NCBI GenBank assembly: GCA_950097015.1
Contig: CATNEN010000024.1
Location: 1,324,001 to 1,388,000 of the forward strand
From: Macrostomum hystrix
Taxonomy: Eukaryota > Platyhelminthes > Macrostomidae
Reading direction: 5' to 3'
Length of the DNA stretch: 64,000 bases
The translations under genes and the position numbers were made by a program. Shown here one piece after another: positions 54,612 to 64,000 of this stretch. The notes under the pieces were generated by a model. That model did not search any database. It had not been told where the DNA came from and saw nothing but the letters and a program-made list of their open reading frames with translations. Positions within the stretch are counted from its first letter, which is position 1, and every line of letters begins with the position of its first letter.

Positions 54612-55885
54612 ACTGACGTCCTTTCACCTATCTTGACTAGCTGGCGGGACTGCACCGCAAGCGAGATGAAAAAGCTAATCGGCATGCACCTGTACATGGG
54701 CCTGAACAAAAAGTCCGAGCTACATGACTACTGGAGCACAGATGATTTTCACTGCATACCATACTTTCAGAAGCCCGAGGCGTTAGCTCGCGATAGATTC
54801 AAGCAGCTGCTGACATTTCTGCGCTTCTACAACAGCAGGGAAGAAGCAAGCGCAGATCCACTACTCAAGATTCGTCCATTTATGAATATGCTGAAAGTTT
54901 ATTGCAAGAACAACTACCGGCCTGAGTGTGAAGCTTGAGCATTGACGAGTCCTTGATACTGTTCAAAGGCTGACTTCGTTTTAAACAGTACATTCCAACA
55001 AAGCGGGCGAAGTCCGGAATGAAGATGTACTGTCTGGGTGAGTCCTAGTTTGCTTATCTTTTCAATTTCATAGTGCACTTAACTCCAGAAGAAAATCGGA
55101 AGTTTGGCTCCAAACAGGACTGTGTAAATCTTTCTCTCAGCGAGCGAATTGTAGCTGAGCTGGCCAATGACATTCTAGACCAAGGGTACAGAATATTTAC
55201 CGACACCTGGTTTACATCATACAGGTTATCCCAGTTCCTTATTGACCATTCAATGTTCCTGACGGGCACTGTGAGGCCAGACCGAGGAGTTCCGGCTCAG
55301 CTTTGGTAGGCTGTTGTGGTTCCGAATAATGTAGCTTTTGTGAGGAAGAGACGAGTTCTAATTGTGAAGGCTGTCGAGAGAAAGCAGGGTGGAGTCAAGA
55401 CTGTGTATTTGCTGGACACGAAGGATGTTGTGTCAAAGGCCGAGAAAGTCAAGATCAATTGAGCTAGACAACATGTGGCAATGCAGAAGAGCCGCAGTGT
55501 CTTAACTTACAATCGATGCATAGGTGGTGTAGACAAGATAGATGGCACCCTGCAGCCTTCTGACGCCAGCAGAAAAACAACAAAATGGTTCCAGCTGGGC
55601 TTGCATATGTGCCTTCAAATGGTGCACAATGCTTGGGTTCTGTACTCCAAGTGTGGTGGCCAGAATACCTTCATCAAATATCTCGAAGCCAGCATCCGCG
55701 AGTTGGTAGAGCGAACTGGAAATGGCAGGAAGCAACCGGCTTCCATGCTGCACACAGTTGTAGTCGTTGAGCAGCATTTTCCGGAGAAAAACCCAGGTCA
55801 TCCTGCCCAGCCCAGACCTAAGAAAATGTGCAGAGTTTGCTACAGTTCTGCCAGGTCCTGGCGCATAATTTATTTCTGCAGCTGA
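54612..55885 (+). pseudogene. piggyBac-like transposase, degenerate and N-terminally truncated
   Basis: Three reading frames hold consecutive parts of a piggyBac transposase (DDE_Tnp_1_7). The first (54633-54938) has GMHLYMGLNKKSELHDYWST and ARDRFKQLLTFLRFYN. The frame then shifts near 54938 and meets SIDESLILFKG (first catalytic Asp), an in-frame stop and FKQYIPTKRAKSGMKMYCL. The second (to 55309) has IFTDTWFTSYRLSQFLI (second Asp). After further breaks, the third (55475-55885) has YNRCIGGVDKIDG (third Asp) and a C-terminal Cys-rich finger remnant, CRVCYSS. About 200 N-terminal residues are missing, and at least two frameshifts or stops disable it. GTGAGTCC...TTTCATAG at 55038-55070 could be an intron. 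No TTAA-flanked TIRs were found. Confidence 0.88.
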
Positions 55886-55930
55886 TGTCCAGGATGCCCG
55901 GGACTTTGTTTGTTCAATTGCTTCCAACAT

Positions 55931-56519
55931 TATATTCGCAGCGTTGAAGTATTAACAGAATGGACCAGCTTAACACTCAAACTGACTTAAGTTTTCTGTT
56001 TTTTGGCTCTTGTCTTTAGCTCAAATTTGTTAATTACTCATAGTTATTTATTCTAGTTTAGCTAGTTATAGTTTCTGCAGTGTACCAGTCATACCCTCTG
56101 TATGCACTGGTAAGTTAGATTGGACAGATGTATCTGCTGTTTCTATGCTCTTTTTTGTTCTTTAATTCTTTTTGTAATACTACAAGAAAGTTAAGATATT
56201 GGCATTCAAATTAATCAGAGCCTTCTTGAATAAAATAGAATGTTTGAACTAAAAGCTATAAAGGATATGTACAAATGACAGATAATTAAGAATGTACAAT
56301 TCAAAATTTATGCTTGTCAGAAAAAATCTCGAATAAGCTGTGTTCACGGTAAGCTGTGCTTAACACTGCCAGCAAGAACCAATAGAATCTATTTAGCCAT
56401 AGAATTTGATCTACTCAAGCCAGCAGGAAGTAAAATTAGGCCATGGTAAGCATTGCTTACTATCAGTCTTCTTGTGGTTAAGACCTAAATGTTAATCAAT
56501 CTCTTTGGTCTAATTTTAA
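55931..56519. other. AT-rich spacer, nothing recognised
   Basis: Downstream flank of the piggyBac remnant. No gene or repeat. Confidence 0.4.
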
Positions 56520-56975
56520 CATACACATATTTTCAGATTTTTTCTTCTTCTCTTTTCCTTTTTCTTTCTAATTAAATTTATGCTGATTTATTTCTATTTA
56601 ACTTAAACTGTTTTTTTAACTTAAACTTCTTCTTTCTCTTTTCTACTTTCTCTTTTCTCATTCTCTTTTTCCTTTCTTCTTTCCCTTTGACTTTCTTTTC
56701 TTTTTCTTATACTCTCTGTTTTTTCTCTTTCTTTTTTCTCCCTTTGCTTATATTCTTTTCTCTCTCTGCTTTTCTTATCATTTTCTTCTTCTCTACAATT
56801 TTCTTCTCCTTTAATCTCTAACTTTCTTTCTCTTTTACTCTTTCTGCCTTTCTTCTTTTTTACTTTCCCTCTGGTTTCTTAACTTTTTCTTTCTCTGTAT
56901 CCTCTACTGTTTTTCTTTTCTTTTTCTGCTACTGTGATGAATTTTTTTCTCTTTTCTCTCAATGCTATTCTTCTC
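56520..56975. repeat. Long polypyrimidine (CT-rich) tract
   Basis: About 450 bp made almost only of T and C in irregular TTTCTTTCTC patterns on the plus strand, with few purines. It is a low-complexity tract without a fixed unit. Such DNA can form triplexes, but nothing else suggests a function. Confidence 0.85.
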
Positions 56976-58544
56976 TTTTGAGGGAAAACAAGGTCACAAA
57001 GACTGACTTAGTCATAAATAGGGAAAAAATTTTATAGCTCCACAAGTGACGAAGTCTGCTAATTTTTAAAATATTGTAGACTGTTCTTTAGTGCCTTTTA
57101 GCAGACTTCCCACTAGGTGTCAATTTCCCCAATGCTAGAAAATTTTGTCAATATGCTATGATTTCATCTTAATGTTCAATCAGATGTTGAATCAATGCAC
57201 ATTCTGCAGCTTTGATGCAAATGTAACTTTATATTCATAGTATTCAAAAAATCAATTAGACCTCTAATTGATTATTTATTTATTGATCATTTGTTGACCT
57301 CAATGTGGCTTTGGATAATCTTACAGCAGAAAGTCCTGCTTGCAGCAGGACGTCCTGACAAAGTCCCTGTTGTCAGAAAATCCTGAAAAAATTTGAAGAC
57401 TTAGTTACTGAAAAACACCAACCATAAAGAGTTTTAGCGCAATATTATCAGCGACAGATAAAAAACAAAAAATTAACAACTACAATAGGAAAAAAGAAAT
57501 TAAGCTGCTGTAATTATTACCAACGACAAGATAGACTATTGTAAAAATATCGCTAATTAGACGAAATCCGATAGGGAAATTTCGTTTGAAAATTAGAACG
57601 CCATGTTACGATAAACAAAAAATGTTTATTAAGTAAAATTTCGCACGAGTGGTACAGAAATATTATTTTACGTTTTTTTAGTTTTTAAGTAATGTTTTAG
57701 TACTATATGTATCATGTGAATTATAATGTTTTTACAGCTACATTTATTTTTAAATGAGTATAGTTTTTGTCGCAATAAATTTTAATCATCGTGGCTTGTT
57801 GTGTCGTCCTGCTTGAATTTTCATGCATCGAGTTTGAATTATAAAGATATTCAAGCTCGAAATCAACATTTTTTCGTTGTTTTTCCTTTCTTGATTTGTG
57901 AAACTTATAATGTAATATAAAGTGTTTACTTTATAATTATTTCCTCTACTACGCCAGTTCATTGCATAGCAAACAAAAAAATCAAATAAATATAAAACAA
58001 ATTGTTTTATATTGACAAATTGTCAATATAAATCACTATGTTCACATACTATAGATTTGGATACTTAAACGACAGGGCTTCTAAAGAACACTTACCAAGC
58101 TTTCCAATCATGTTGTTTAGCATTGTTTAGTAGTCCTTGATATAGTATTATAATTATTCATTACTAGGCCTAATTGTTATTAAATCTACTCTACTTTATT
58201 CAATACCAAACGGTGCTAAAATTTATTGTCTGCTTTATATTAAAAAATGTTAAATCAATCACAATAAATGGAAAGTAACTGGAAACTAAAGGCAAAAATA
58301 GAGGAATAGAACTTATAGAAGAAGAAGTAAAAAAGCAATTTATTTTTTTGTAATCAATTATTTGTTCTTATATTCATATCATCAAATTATTTCTATATTA
58401 TCTATTAGTATGATTACATTATAAGAGCAAATAAGAACAAAAAACTTGTCTTTCTGCCAGTTTTTATTACTTTCTTGCACCATTAGGCATCTTCCACTGT
58501 CTTCTTCAGATATTTCTTGTAAAATTTTCTCCCTAATTGAACTA
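56976..58544. other. AT-rich spacer, nothing recognised
   Basis: No ORF with features. An inverted repeat around ATTGACAAATTGTCAATATA (58010-58030) is a short AT palindrome only. Confidence 0.4.
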
Positions 58545-58552
58545 CTTGGAGT

Positions 58553-58845
58553 CATACATGCGCAACACCCGCCGAACTGGCCGGGTGAAATGAGTGCCAA
58601 GCAAGGTAAGTCGCAAAAACCAATCGACCAAGCACAAAAAAAATCAAAGGGGGACCAAGGGACAAAAAAGGAAAGCATGAAGAAAAGGAAAAAAGGGGAG
58701 AGAAAAAGAGAGCAAATAAGAGCAAATTAAGTCATAAATTAATCAATGAAACAAACTAAGTCTCAAATGAGAGCAAACTAAGTTGTAAATAGAGCAAAAA
58801 CTAAGTTGCACAGCCAGCTAAGATTTGGGAGGTTGCGTATGTATG
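58553..58845. mobile_element. MITE with 8-bp TSD, copy 1
   Basis: 293 bp bounded by inverted repeats CATACATGCGCAACACCC (left) and CATACATACGCAACCTCC (right, read inward). It is flanked by a perfect 8-bp duplication, cttggagt, at 58545-58552 and 58846-58853. The interior is purine-rich, with repeated GAGCAAACTAAGTTGYAAA-type units and no ORF. An 8-bp duplication suggests a hAT-type transposase, but the terminus is not the usual CAGxG. The second copy at 59797 confirms the boundaries. Confidence 0.9.
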
Positions 58846-59489
58846 CTTGGAGTGTGGACTCCAGCAACATTTTAAGGAAAAATGAACTTTGTTTTCTACT
58901 TCTGTGTAACACTTAGTGTAGATATTATCTTTGTAAGGAATTTTAGGTCTTGTAGCCTATAGTTTTTCCATTATCAATAATTAGCTGTTAATATACTTCA
59001 TTTAATTCCTATAGTCTCTGATATTTTTATTTTTCAGCACTTCATAATTTATTGAGTAGAAATAAATCTGCCCAGAAAAAATGCTATTGTAGAGTGTAGT
59101 AACTTTATTTGTTTATGGGCTTAGCTTTCACAAAACAGTGTTTCGACTGCTAAATTTTTTGCTCAAAGTAAATTCTAGCAAATGGGTGGGTACTGCTTGA
59201 TTTTGTTTTTTAAGTTTAGAACTATTCTCTGCTTCACTTTGTTTTATGCATTGTATGAAATAGATTATGGTTCAGTTAGTTGAGCTCAGTTTTTTAAGCA
59301 TATATGAAAAAATATACTTTCATTTTCTTTTTATTTCTTGTCAATGATTTCAAAGAAATGCTTTTGGTTTGCAATAGACAAGTTGTTATCTGACATTTAA
59401 GAAGCCACATTTGACTTGATATTTAGAGTATGGTAGAACTATATAGGGTTGTACTGCAATTACAAAAGTATATTAAAAGCAAAATTTGT

Positions 59490-59680
59490 GTCCTTTAACA
59501 AGACACTTAATCAGCATTAGCTGGGATAATTGAAGGTGGGTGTGGCATCCCCCTAGTCCATGGACTTAACAGCTGTATGTAGCCTTTTGATGCACCACAC
59601 ATTAGCTAAGGCTGTGCTGTTGGCTACACATGTGACCCAATTGGGGCAGGTGTAATCAATTATTATTATTATTACTGCAA
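59490..59680 (+). mobile_element. SINE-like fragment with (ATT)n tail
   Basis: TGTCCTTTAACAAGACACTT followed by AATC resembles the CTTGAGCAAGGCACTTAA core shared by many animal SINEs. The body continues for about 150 bp and ends in an (ATT)n run at about 59660, the usual tail form. No tRNA head is visible, so it is 5'-truncated. The core resembles the one in the element at 52745. Confidence 0.5.
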
Positions 59681-59796
59681 TATAATCAGCAAGAGATAGT
59701 TTCTAAAATAGCATGCTTGATAGTCTTGCTACTACTTTATATAATGAACTATATGGCTTAACTTATTATTTTATGTTTAAGTTTTTTATATAAAGA

Positions 59797-60054
59797 CATA
59801 CATGCTCAACACCCGGCCGAACCGGCCAAGCAAGGTAAGTTGCAAAAACTAATTGACCAAGTGCAAAAAAAAATCAAAGGGGGTAGCAAGGGACAAATAA
59901 GTAAGGCGTGAAGAAAAGGAAAAAGGGGAGAGAAAAAGAGAGCAAATGAGAGCAAACTAAGTCGTAAACAGAGCAATGAAATGAACTAAGTTGCAAATGA
60001 GAGCAAAAACTAAGTTGCACGGCCAGCTAAGATTTTGGAGGTTGCGCATGTATG
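59797..60054. mobile_element. MITE with 8-bp TSD, copy 2
   Basis: 258 bp, same family as 58553-58845. Ends are CATACATGCTCAACACCC and, read inward, CATACATGCGCAACCTCC. The perfect 8-bp duplication tataaaga lies at 59789-59796 and 60055-60062. It differs from copy 1 by small indels and one fewer internal unit. Both copies share the segment near CAAGGTAAGT..CAAAAA and the closing GGCCAGCTAAGAT. Confidence 0.9.
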
Positions 60055-60062
60055 TATAAAGA

Positions 60063-61325
60063 TTTTATTATATTTATTTGAATAAATCAAAGGTTATTGT
60101 TGTTTTGAGTGCCCTCAATTTCATTTCTAAAGGAGGTAGCTATTAACTGGACTTTGTTGGTCTATGTAAGAGTAAATGGTAAAAGTTTAAGTAATGTCCA
60201 TTATGTAACTCTATGATAACTGGATTGCTGCGAAAATGAATTGCAAAAGGAACTGTTGGTCCTTTGTAAGAGTAGAAACATAAGTCTAAGAATTATAATC
60301 TTTGTTTAACTTTTTGTTCATTGGACTGCTAGAAAAAAAAGTTTGAATACTCAAGACTAATTGTTAGGCCTCTAACTTATTTATCCTAGAAATTTGCTTT
60401 CAGAAATAAGCTTTTTGTTAAAAATGAAATCCTTAAGTTCTAAAAATTCTCAGCTTTCTGAGCAAACTGGAGGCTGTTTGCTTCAACTGCCAAGCCCATT
60501 CTATTCGCACCAGTAGAGTTGGAAACTCATCGGGCAAGCCTGTGCTGCTGCGTGAACTTAATCCCCTCGTTCCAACCCCACCCAGGCCTGTAGCCCGCAC
60601 GCAAATCCTGACCAGCTCCTCTTTGCCTAATCCGGCCTTGTCGCCTTAATCAGTTTGCCCCAACCGTCCGGGTGCTAGTTTTAGAGGATTAAGTTCCGCC
60701 GAATTATCTCCATTTGCATTCTTCACTCTTGGGCACATCCCTTTCCCGCCGCGGTCAAAGTTTTTTTCCTTTCATTCCCCGATTTTCATTTCCTTCAGAT
60801 CGGCTAGTCGGCTTATTACTAGGGCTTTCCCACATTGCTGAAATGCGATATGCCCATTTTACACTGTCTTTTCGACGCCAGTCTATTTATAGAGTTTTTT
60901 GTCGTTCACCTGTTACTTTTATGTTGTTTCTTTATTTTCAGATCATACCTATCTCGATTTTTTCAGAGCTACTCGAATTCGAGGCTGGCTGCGATCGCTG
61001 CTCATCTTTGAATAGCCTCAGTGGTTCTGCCTTTTGTTCCGAAAGCGACTGAAGCAACAGGTGCTTCTGCTAGTTAGTATGTTATTTACTTACTTGAAAA
61101 TTTTAGAAAATCGCGTTTTTTATTGATGAATAATAAGCATTGTTGTATCCATATTCTGCATAATATCACCCTTAAAGATCCAGTGCTATTAGGTCTCTTA
61201 GTTGAATTTTTCTCATATTTATACATTTACGAGTATATACTGCCCCAGTTCAAGTTCACTCAGCTGTAAAATGGGTACCCGCCTAAGCTGTGGTAATAAT
61301 TCGTGTAGGTGTGGTGAGTGGTGAC
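60063..61325. other. Spacer with a GC-richer island
   Basis: AT-rich to about 60450, then GC-richer to about 61060. Open frames in the GC-rich part have no recognisable domain. It may be regulatory or an untranslated exon, but nothing supports a call. Confidence 0.35.
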
Positions 61326-62163
61326 GCTTCATAGCATCTCAGATCCTCAGGCTAGACTGCTTAGCATCTCAGATCCTCAGGCTTGACTGCTTAGCATCTC
61401 AGACCCTCAGGTTTGGCAGCTTAGCATCTCAGACCCTCAGGTTTGGCAGCTTAGCGTCTCAGATCCTCAGGTTCAGCAGCTTAGCATCTCAGACCCTCAG
61501 GTTTGGCAGCTTAGCGTCTCAGATCCTCAGGTTTGGCAGCTTAGCGTCTCAGATCCTCAGGTTCAGCAGCTTAGCGTCTCAGATCCTCAGGTTCAGCAGC
61601 TTAGCATCTCAGATCCTCAGGTTTGGCAGCTTAGCATCTCAGACCCTCAGGTTTGGCAGCTTAGCATCTCAGACCCTCAGGTTTGGCAGCTTAGCATCTC
61701 AGATCCTCAGGTTCAGCAGCTTAGCATCTCAGATCCTCAGGCTTGACTGCTTAGCATCTCAGATCCTCAGGCTTGACTGCTTAGCATCTCAGATCCTCAG
61801 GTTTGGCAGCTTAGCATCTCAGATCCTCAGGTTTGGCAGCTTAGCGTCTCAGATCCTCAGGTTCAGCAGCTTAGCGTCTCAGATCCTCAGGTTTGGCAGC
61901 TTAGCATCTCAGATCCTCAGGTTTGGCAGCTTAGCGTCTCAGATCCTCAGGTTCAGCAGCTTAGCATCTCAGATCCTCAGGTTTGGCAGCTTAGCATCTC
62001 AGATCCTCAGGTTTGGCAGCTTAGCGTCTCAGATCCTCAGGTTCAGCAGCTTAGCGTCTCAGATCCTCAGGTTCAGCAGCTTAGCATCTCAGATCCTCAG
62101 GCTTGACTGCTTAGCATCTCAGATCCTCAGGCTTGACTGCTTAGCATCTCAGATCCTCAGGTC
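61326..62163. repeat. 30-bp minisatellite with three unit types
   Basis: Twenty-seven units of CTTAGCRTCTCAGAYCCTCA plus GG and an 8-bp tail, with no indel over the whole array. Tails are of three kinds: CTTGACTG (A), TTTGGCAG (B) and TTCAGCAG (C). Their order from 61351 is AA BBC BBCC BBBC, AA BBC BBC BBCC, AA. This is a higher-order repeat of 390 and then 360 bp. Confidence 0.97.
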
Positions 62164-63145
62164 GCGCACTCTGGCACACATTGTCATCGGTTGGTCATGT
62201 GGCATCTCTGAACAAGCTCTTCTACTTGATAGTGTGCAGCCTGTGCAGTATAGAGAAATCCCTGACCCAGAAATTCCGCTTTCCAATTCTTCGGTGCTCC
62301 CATGCTATAATGCGGTGAGCACTCCCCTTAGCTTCGTGACCAGGTCCGCCGCAACTTTGCTGGCGTCATGCAAATCAGTGCATTTTCGGCCTCCCCTCCA
62401 GTTTTCACTTCTCCCTAATCACGCTGTGTCCGAGAGATTCCTAATTTTCCCCTACCCAACTGCCCTCATTTCCCTCCGCTCCCCTCTTATGGTAATGGGA
62501 TGGTTGGTTGCATTTGTGTCTCCCAATTTTCTGCTCGGAATATTTTTTCATGGAGTGTGGTTGACGGAAATAATGCATCTGCTGCCGGAGCCTAGCGACT
62601 GTGCACTATTGCGACTATTGCACGGACCGCTTGTTTGCAACTGGTCAAGCTATGTATATATAAATAAATGTTTATATTTGTGTGTATGGATAGCCACCAA
62701 ATCTGAGCAGGAATACTTCAGAAATAATCAACTATCAAGCCAATAAATTGTGAGTCTGTAATCTTGTTTTTTTGGCTGGGATTGAGAGCCATTTCCGTTC
62801 AATGATTCGCCTGTCTGTTCGTACCAGTTCCAGCCCGGTTTTGTTATTAGGGCCTGTTATCATCCAACGATTGACTGACTGCACGCTCGAGTGTTTTTTC
62901 TCTCTCTTGATTTGCGCTTATCTACGAGGTGCCTGTTTCTTATTTGAAGATCTTGTTTGCCAATTGATATTTCTCGCATCGTTTGTTTTAACTGAACGTA
63001 CTGAGCCACATTTAATGCTTATGTTTACTCTAGAGTGTTTAATGGGTAGTCTACTAATATTTAATTGCAATCAGTGCTATTACAACTACTAATCCTCACA
63101 TTTTTTACAGTAATTTCCTGTTACAGTCTAAACTGGCCTGTTGGA
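62164..63145. other. Spacer between two arrays
   Basis: Two moderately long open frames exist (62234-62746 and 62772-63092), but both are low in codon bias and lack any known domain. I do not call them genes. Confidence 0.35.
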
Positions 63146-63718
63146 TATTTGCATCACCTGTTAGATATCTGCACCACCTGTTAGATATCTGTATCACCTG
63201 TTAGATATCTGCATCACCTGTTAGATATCTGCATCACCTGTTAGATATCTGCATCACCTGTTAGATATCTGCATCACCTGTTAGATATCTGTATCACCTG
63301 TTAGATATCTGCATCACCTGTTAGATATCTGTATCACCTGTTAGATATCTGCTTCACCTGTTAGATATTTGCATCACCTGTTAGATATCTGCATCACCTG
63401 TTAGATATCTGCATCACCTGTTAGATATCTGCATCACCTGTTAGATATCTGCATCACCTGTTAGATATCTGTATCACCTGTTAGATATCTGCATCACCTG
63501 TTAGATATCTGCATCACCTGTTAGATATCTGCACCACATGTTAGATATCTGCATCACCTGTTAGATATCTGTATCACCTGTTAGATATCTGCATAAACTT
63601 TTAGATATCTGTATCACCTCTTAGATTTTTGTAATACCTGTTCTAAGGATATCTGCATCACCTGTTCTAAGGATATCTGCATCACCTGTTCTAAGGATAT
63701 CTGCATCACCTGTTTGAT
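63146..63718. repeat. 20-bp minisatellite
   Basis: About 28 units of GATATCTGCATCACCTGTTA, with point variants (GTATC, CACC). Near 63640 they switch to longer 26-bp units containing CTAAG before fading out. Confidence 0.96.
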
Positions 63719-64000
63719 ATCATAATTATGTGAAATTTATCTAGCTACATCACCTGTTATATATGTGGATCATCTGCCACTTCTGCGCCTAACCTAGGCA
63801 GCTATGCGAACGGACTTCTAGCCTTGTTTATTTCAATCAGTTTTTTGGGCCCCTTTTTGCTGTAGCTTTTTGCTGTAATTTTCGTTTGTGTTTTCGTTGC
63901 TAACAGTGTGGCTCAGAAATACTGTAATTATTTGTGCAGGTATTCGTCAATTTAATGTAGCAAACGGGGCCACTGAGGCCCCACTAATTAGCTACTCTTC
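63719..64000. other. Right edge of window, nothing recognised
   Basis: Short spacer after the 20-bp array. GGGGCCACTGAGGCCCC near the end is a 7-bp-stem hairpin of unknown meaning. Confidence 0.4.

Noticed and set aside
60714-61052. 112-codon plus-strand open frame
   Set aside because: No recognisable domain; AT-rich second half; probably chance.
62234-63092. Two plus-strand open frames of 170 and 106 codons
   Set aside because: No family resemblance, irregular codon use and low-complexity surroundings.

Overview
The window looks like nuclear DNA from an invertebrate animal. Its genes are metazoan (sarcosine dehydrogenase, hormone-sensitive lipase, FIG4, ABTB1, GRP94, ribosomal P1, a MECOM-type zinc finger). 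They are split by short GT-AG introns, use the standard code, have GC-rich exons in AT-rich spacers, and are surrounded by animal DNA transposons. A compact, minisatellite-rich genome with splice acceptors close to start codons would fit a free-living flatworm such as Macrostomum. That assignment is inference; nothing in the window proves the species.

Layout. 1-5 kb: a hAT-type MITE, a decayed Helitron (minus strand) and AT-rich spacer. 5.8-8.9 kb: a sarcosine dehydrogenase-like mitochondrial flavoenzyme (+), with a TATA box and a 5'UTR intron. 8.9-14 kb: mostly featureless, with a second hAT MITE carrying a 16-bp minisatellite. 14-15.1 kb: a three-finger MECOM/PRDM16-family gene (+). 15.4-17.4 kb: two minisatellites. 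17.56-19.15 kb: a structurally complete Tc1/mariner element with ~195-bp TIRs and an open 358-codon transposase. 19.25-20.95 kb: a TSC22-like gene (-). 21.6-23.3 kb: 43-bp and 31-bp arrays. 23.3-25.5 kb: ABTB1 (-), four exons. 26.7-29.1 kb: GRP94 (-), with a small inverted fragment of itself at 30.3 kb. 32.5-36.9 kb: hormone-sensitive lipase (-), three exons. 40.4-43.8 kb: a ~1,017-aa coiled-coil protein (-). 44.2-46.6 kb: a Cys-rich single-pass membrane protein (-). 47.3-52.7 kb: FIG4 (-), five exons, with arrays in its introns and apparently in its 3'UTR. 53.4-54.5 kb: two tandem RPLP1 genes (-). 54.6-55.9 kb: a piggyBac pseudogene (+). 56-64 kb: gene-poor, AT-rich DNA with a related pair of 8-bp-TSD MITEs, SINE remnants and two long arrays.

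The genes do not form an evident pathway; they are ordinary neighbours, most on the minus strand. Exon joins for ABTB1, LIPE and FIG4 were worked out by hand from splice sites, reading phase and recalled family sequence, and give proteins of 485, 738 and 943 aa. The most striking features are the minisatellite density (about fifteen arrays, several inside introns, MITEs or a 3'UTR), the intact Tc1/mariner element, the twin P1 genes with an altered C-terminal motif, and a 30-bp array in a FIG4 intron that is open on both strands.
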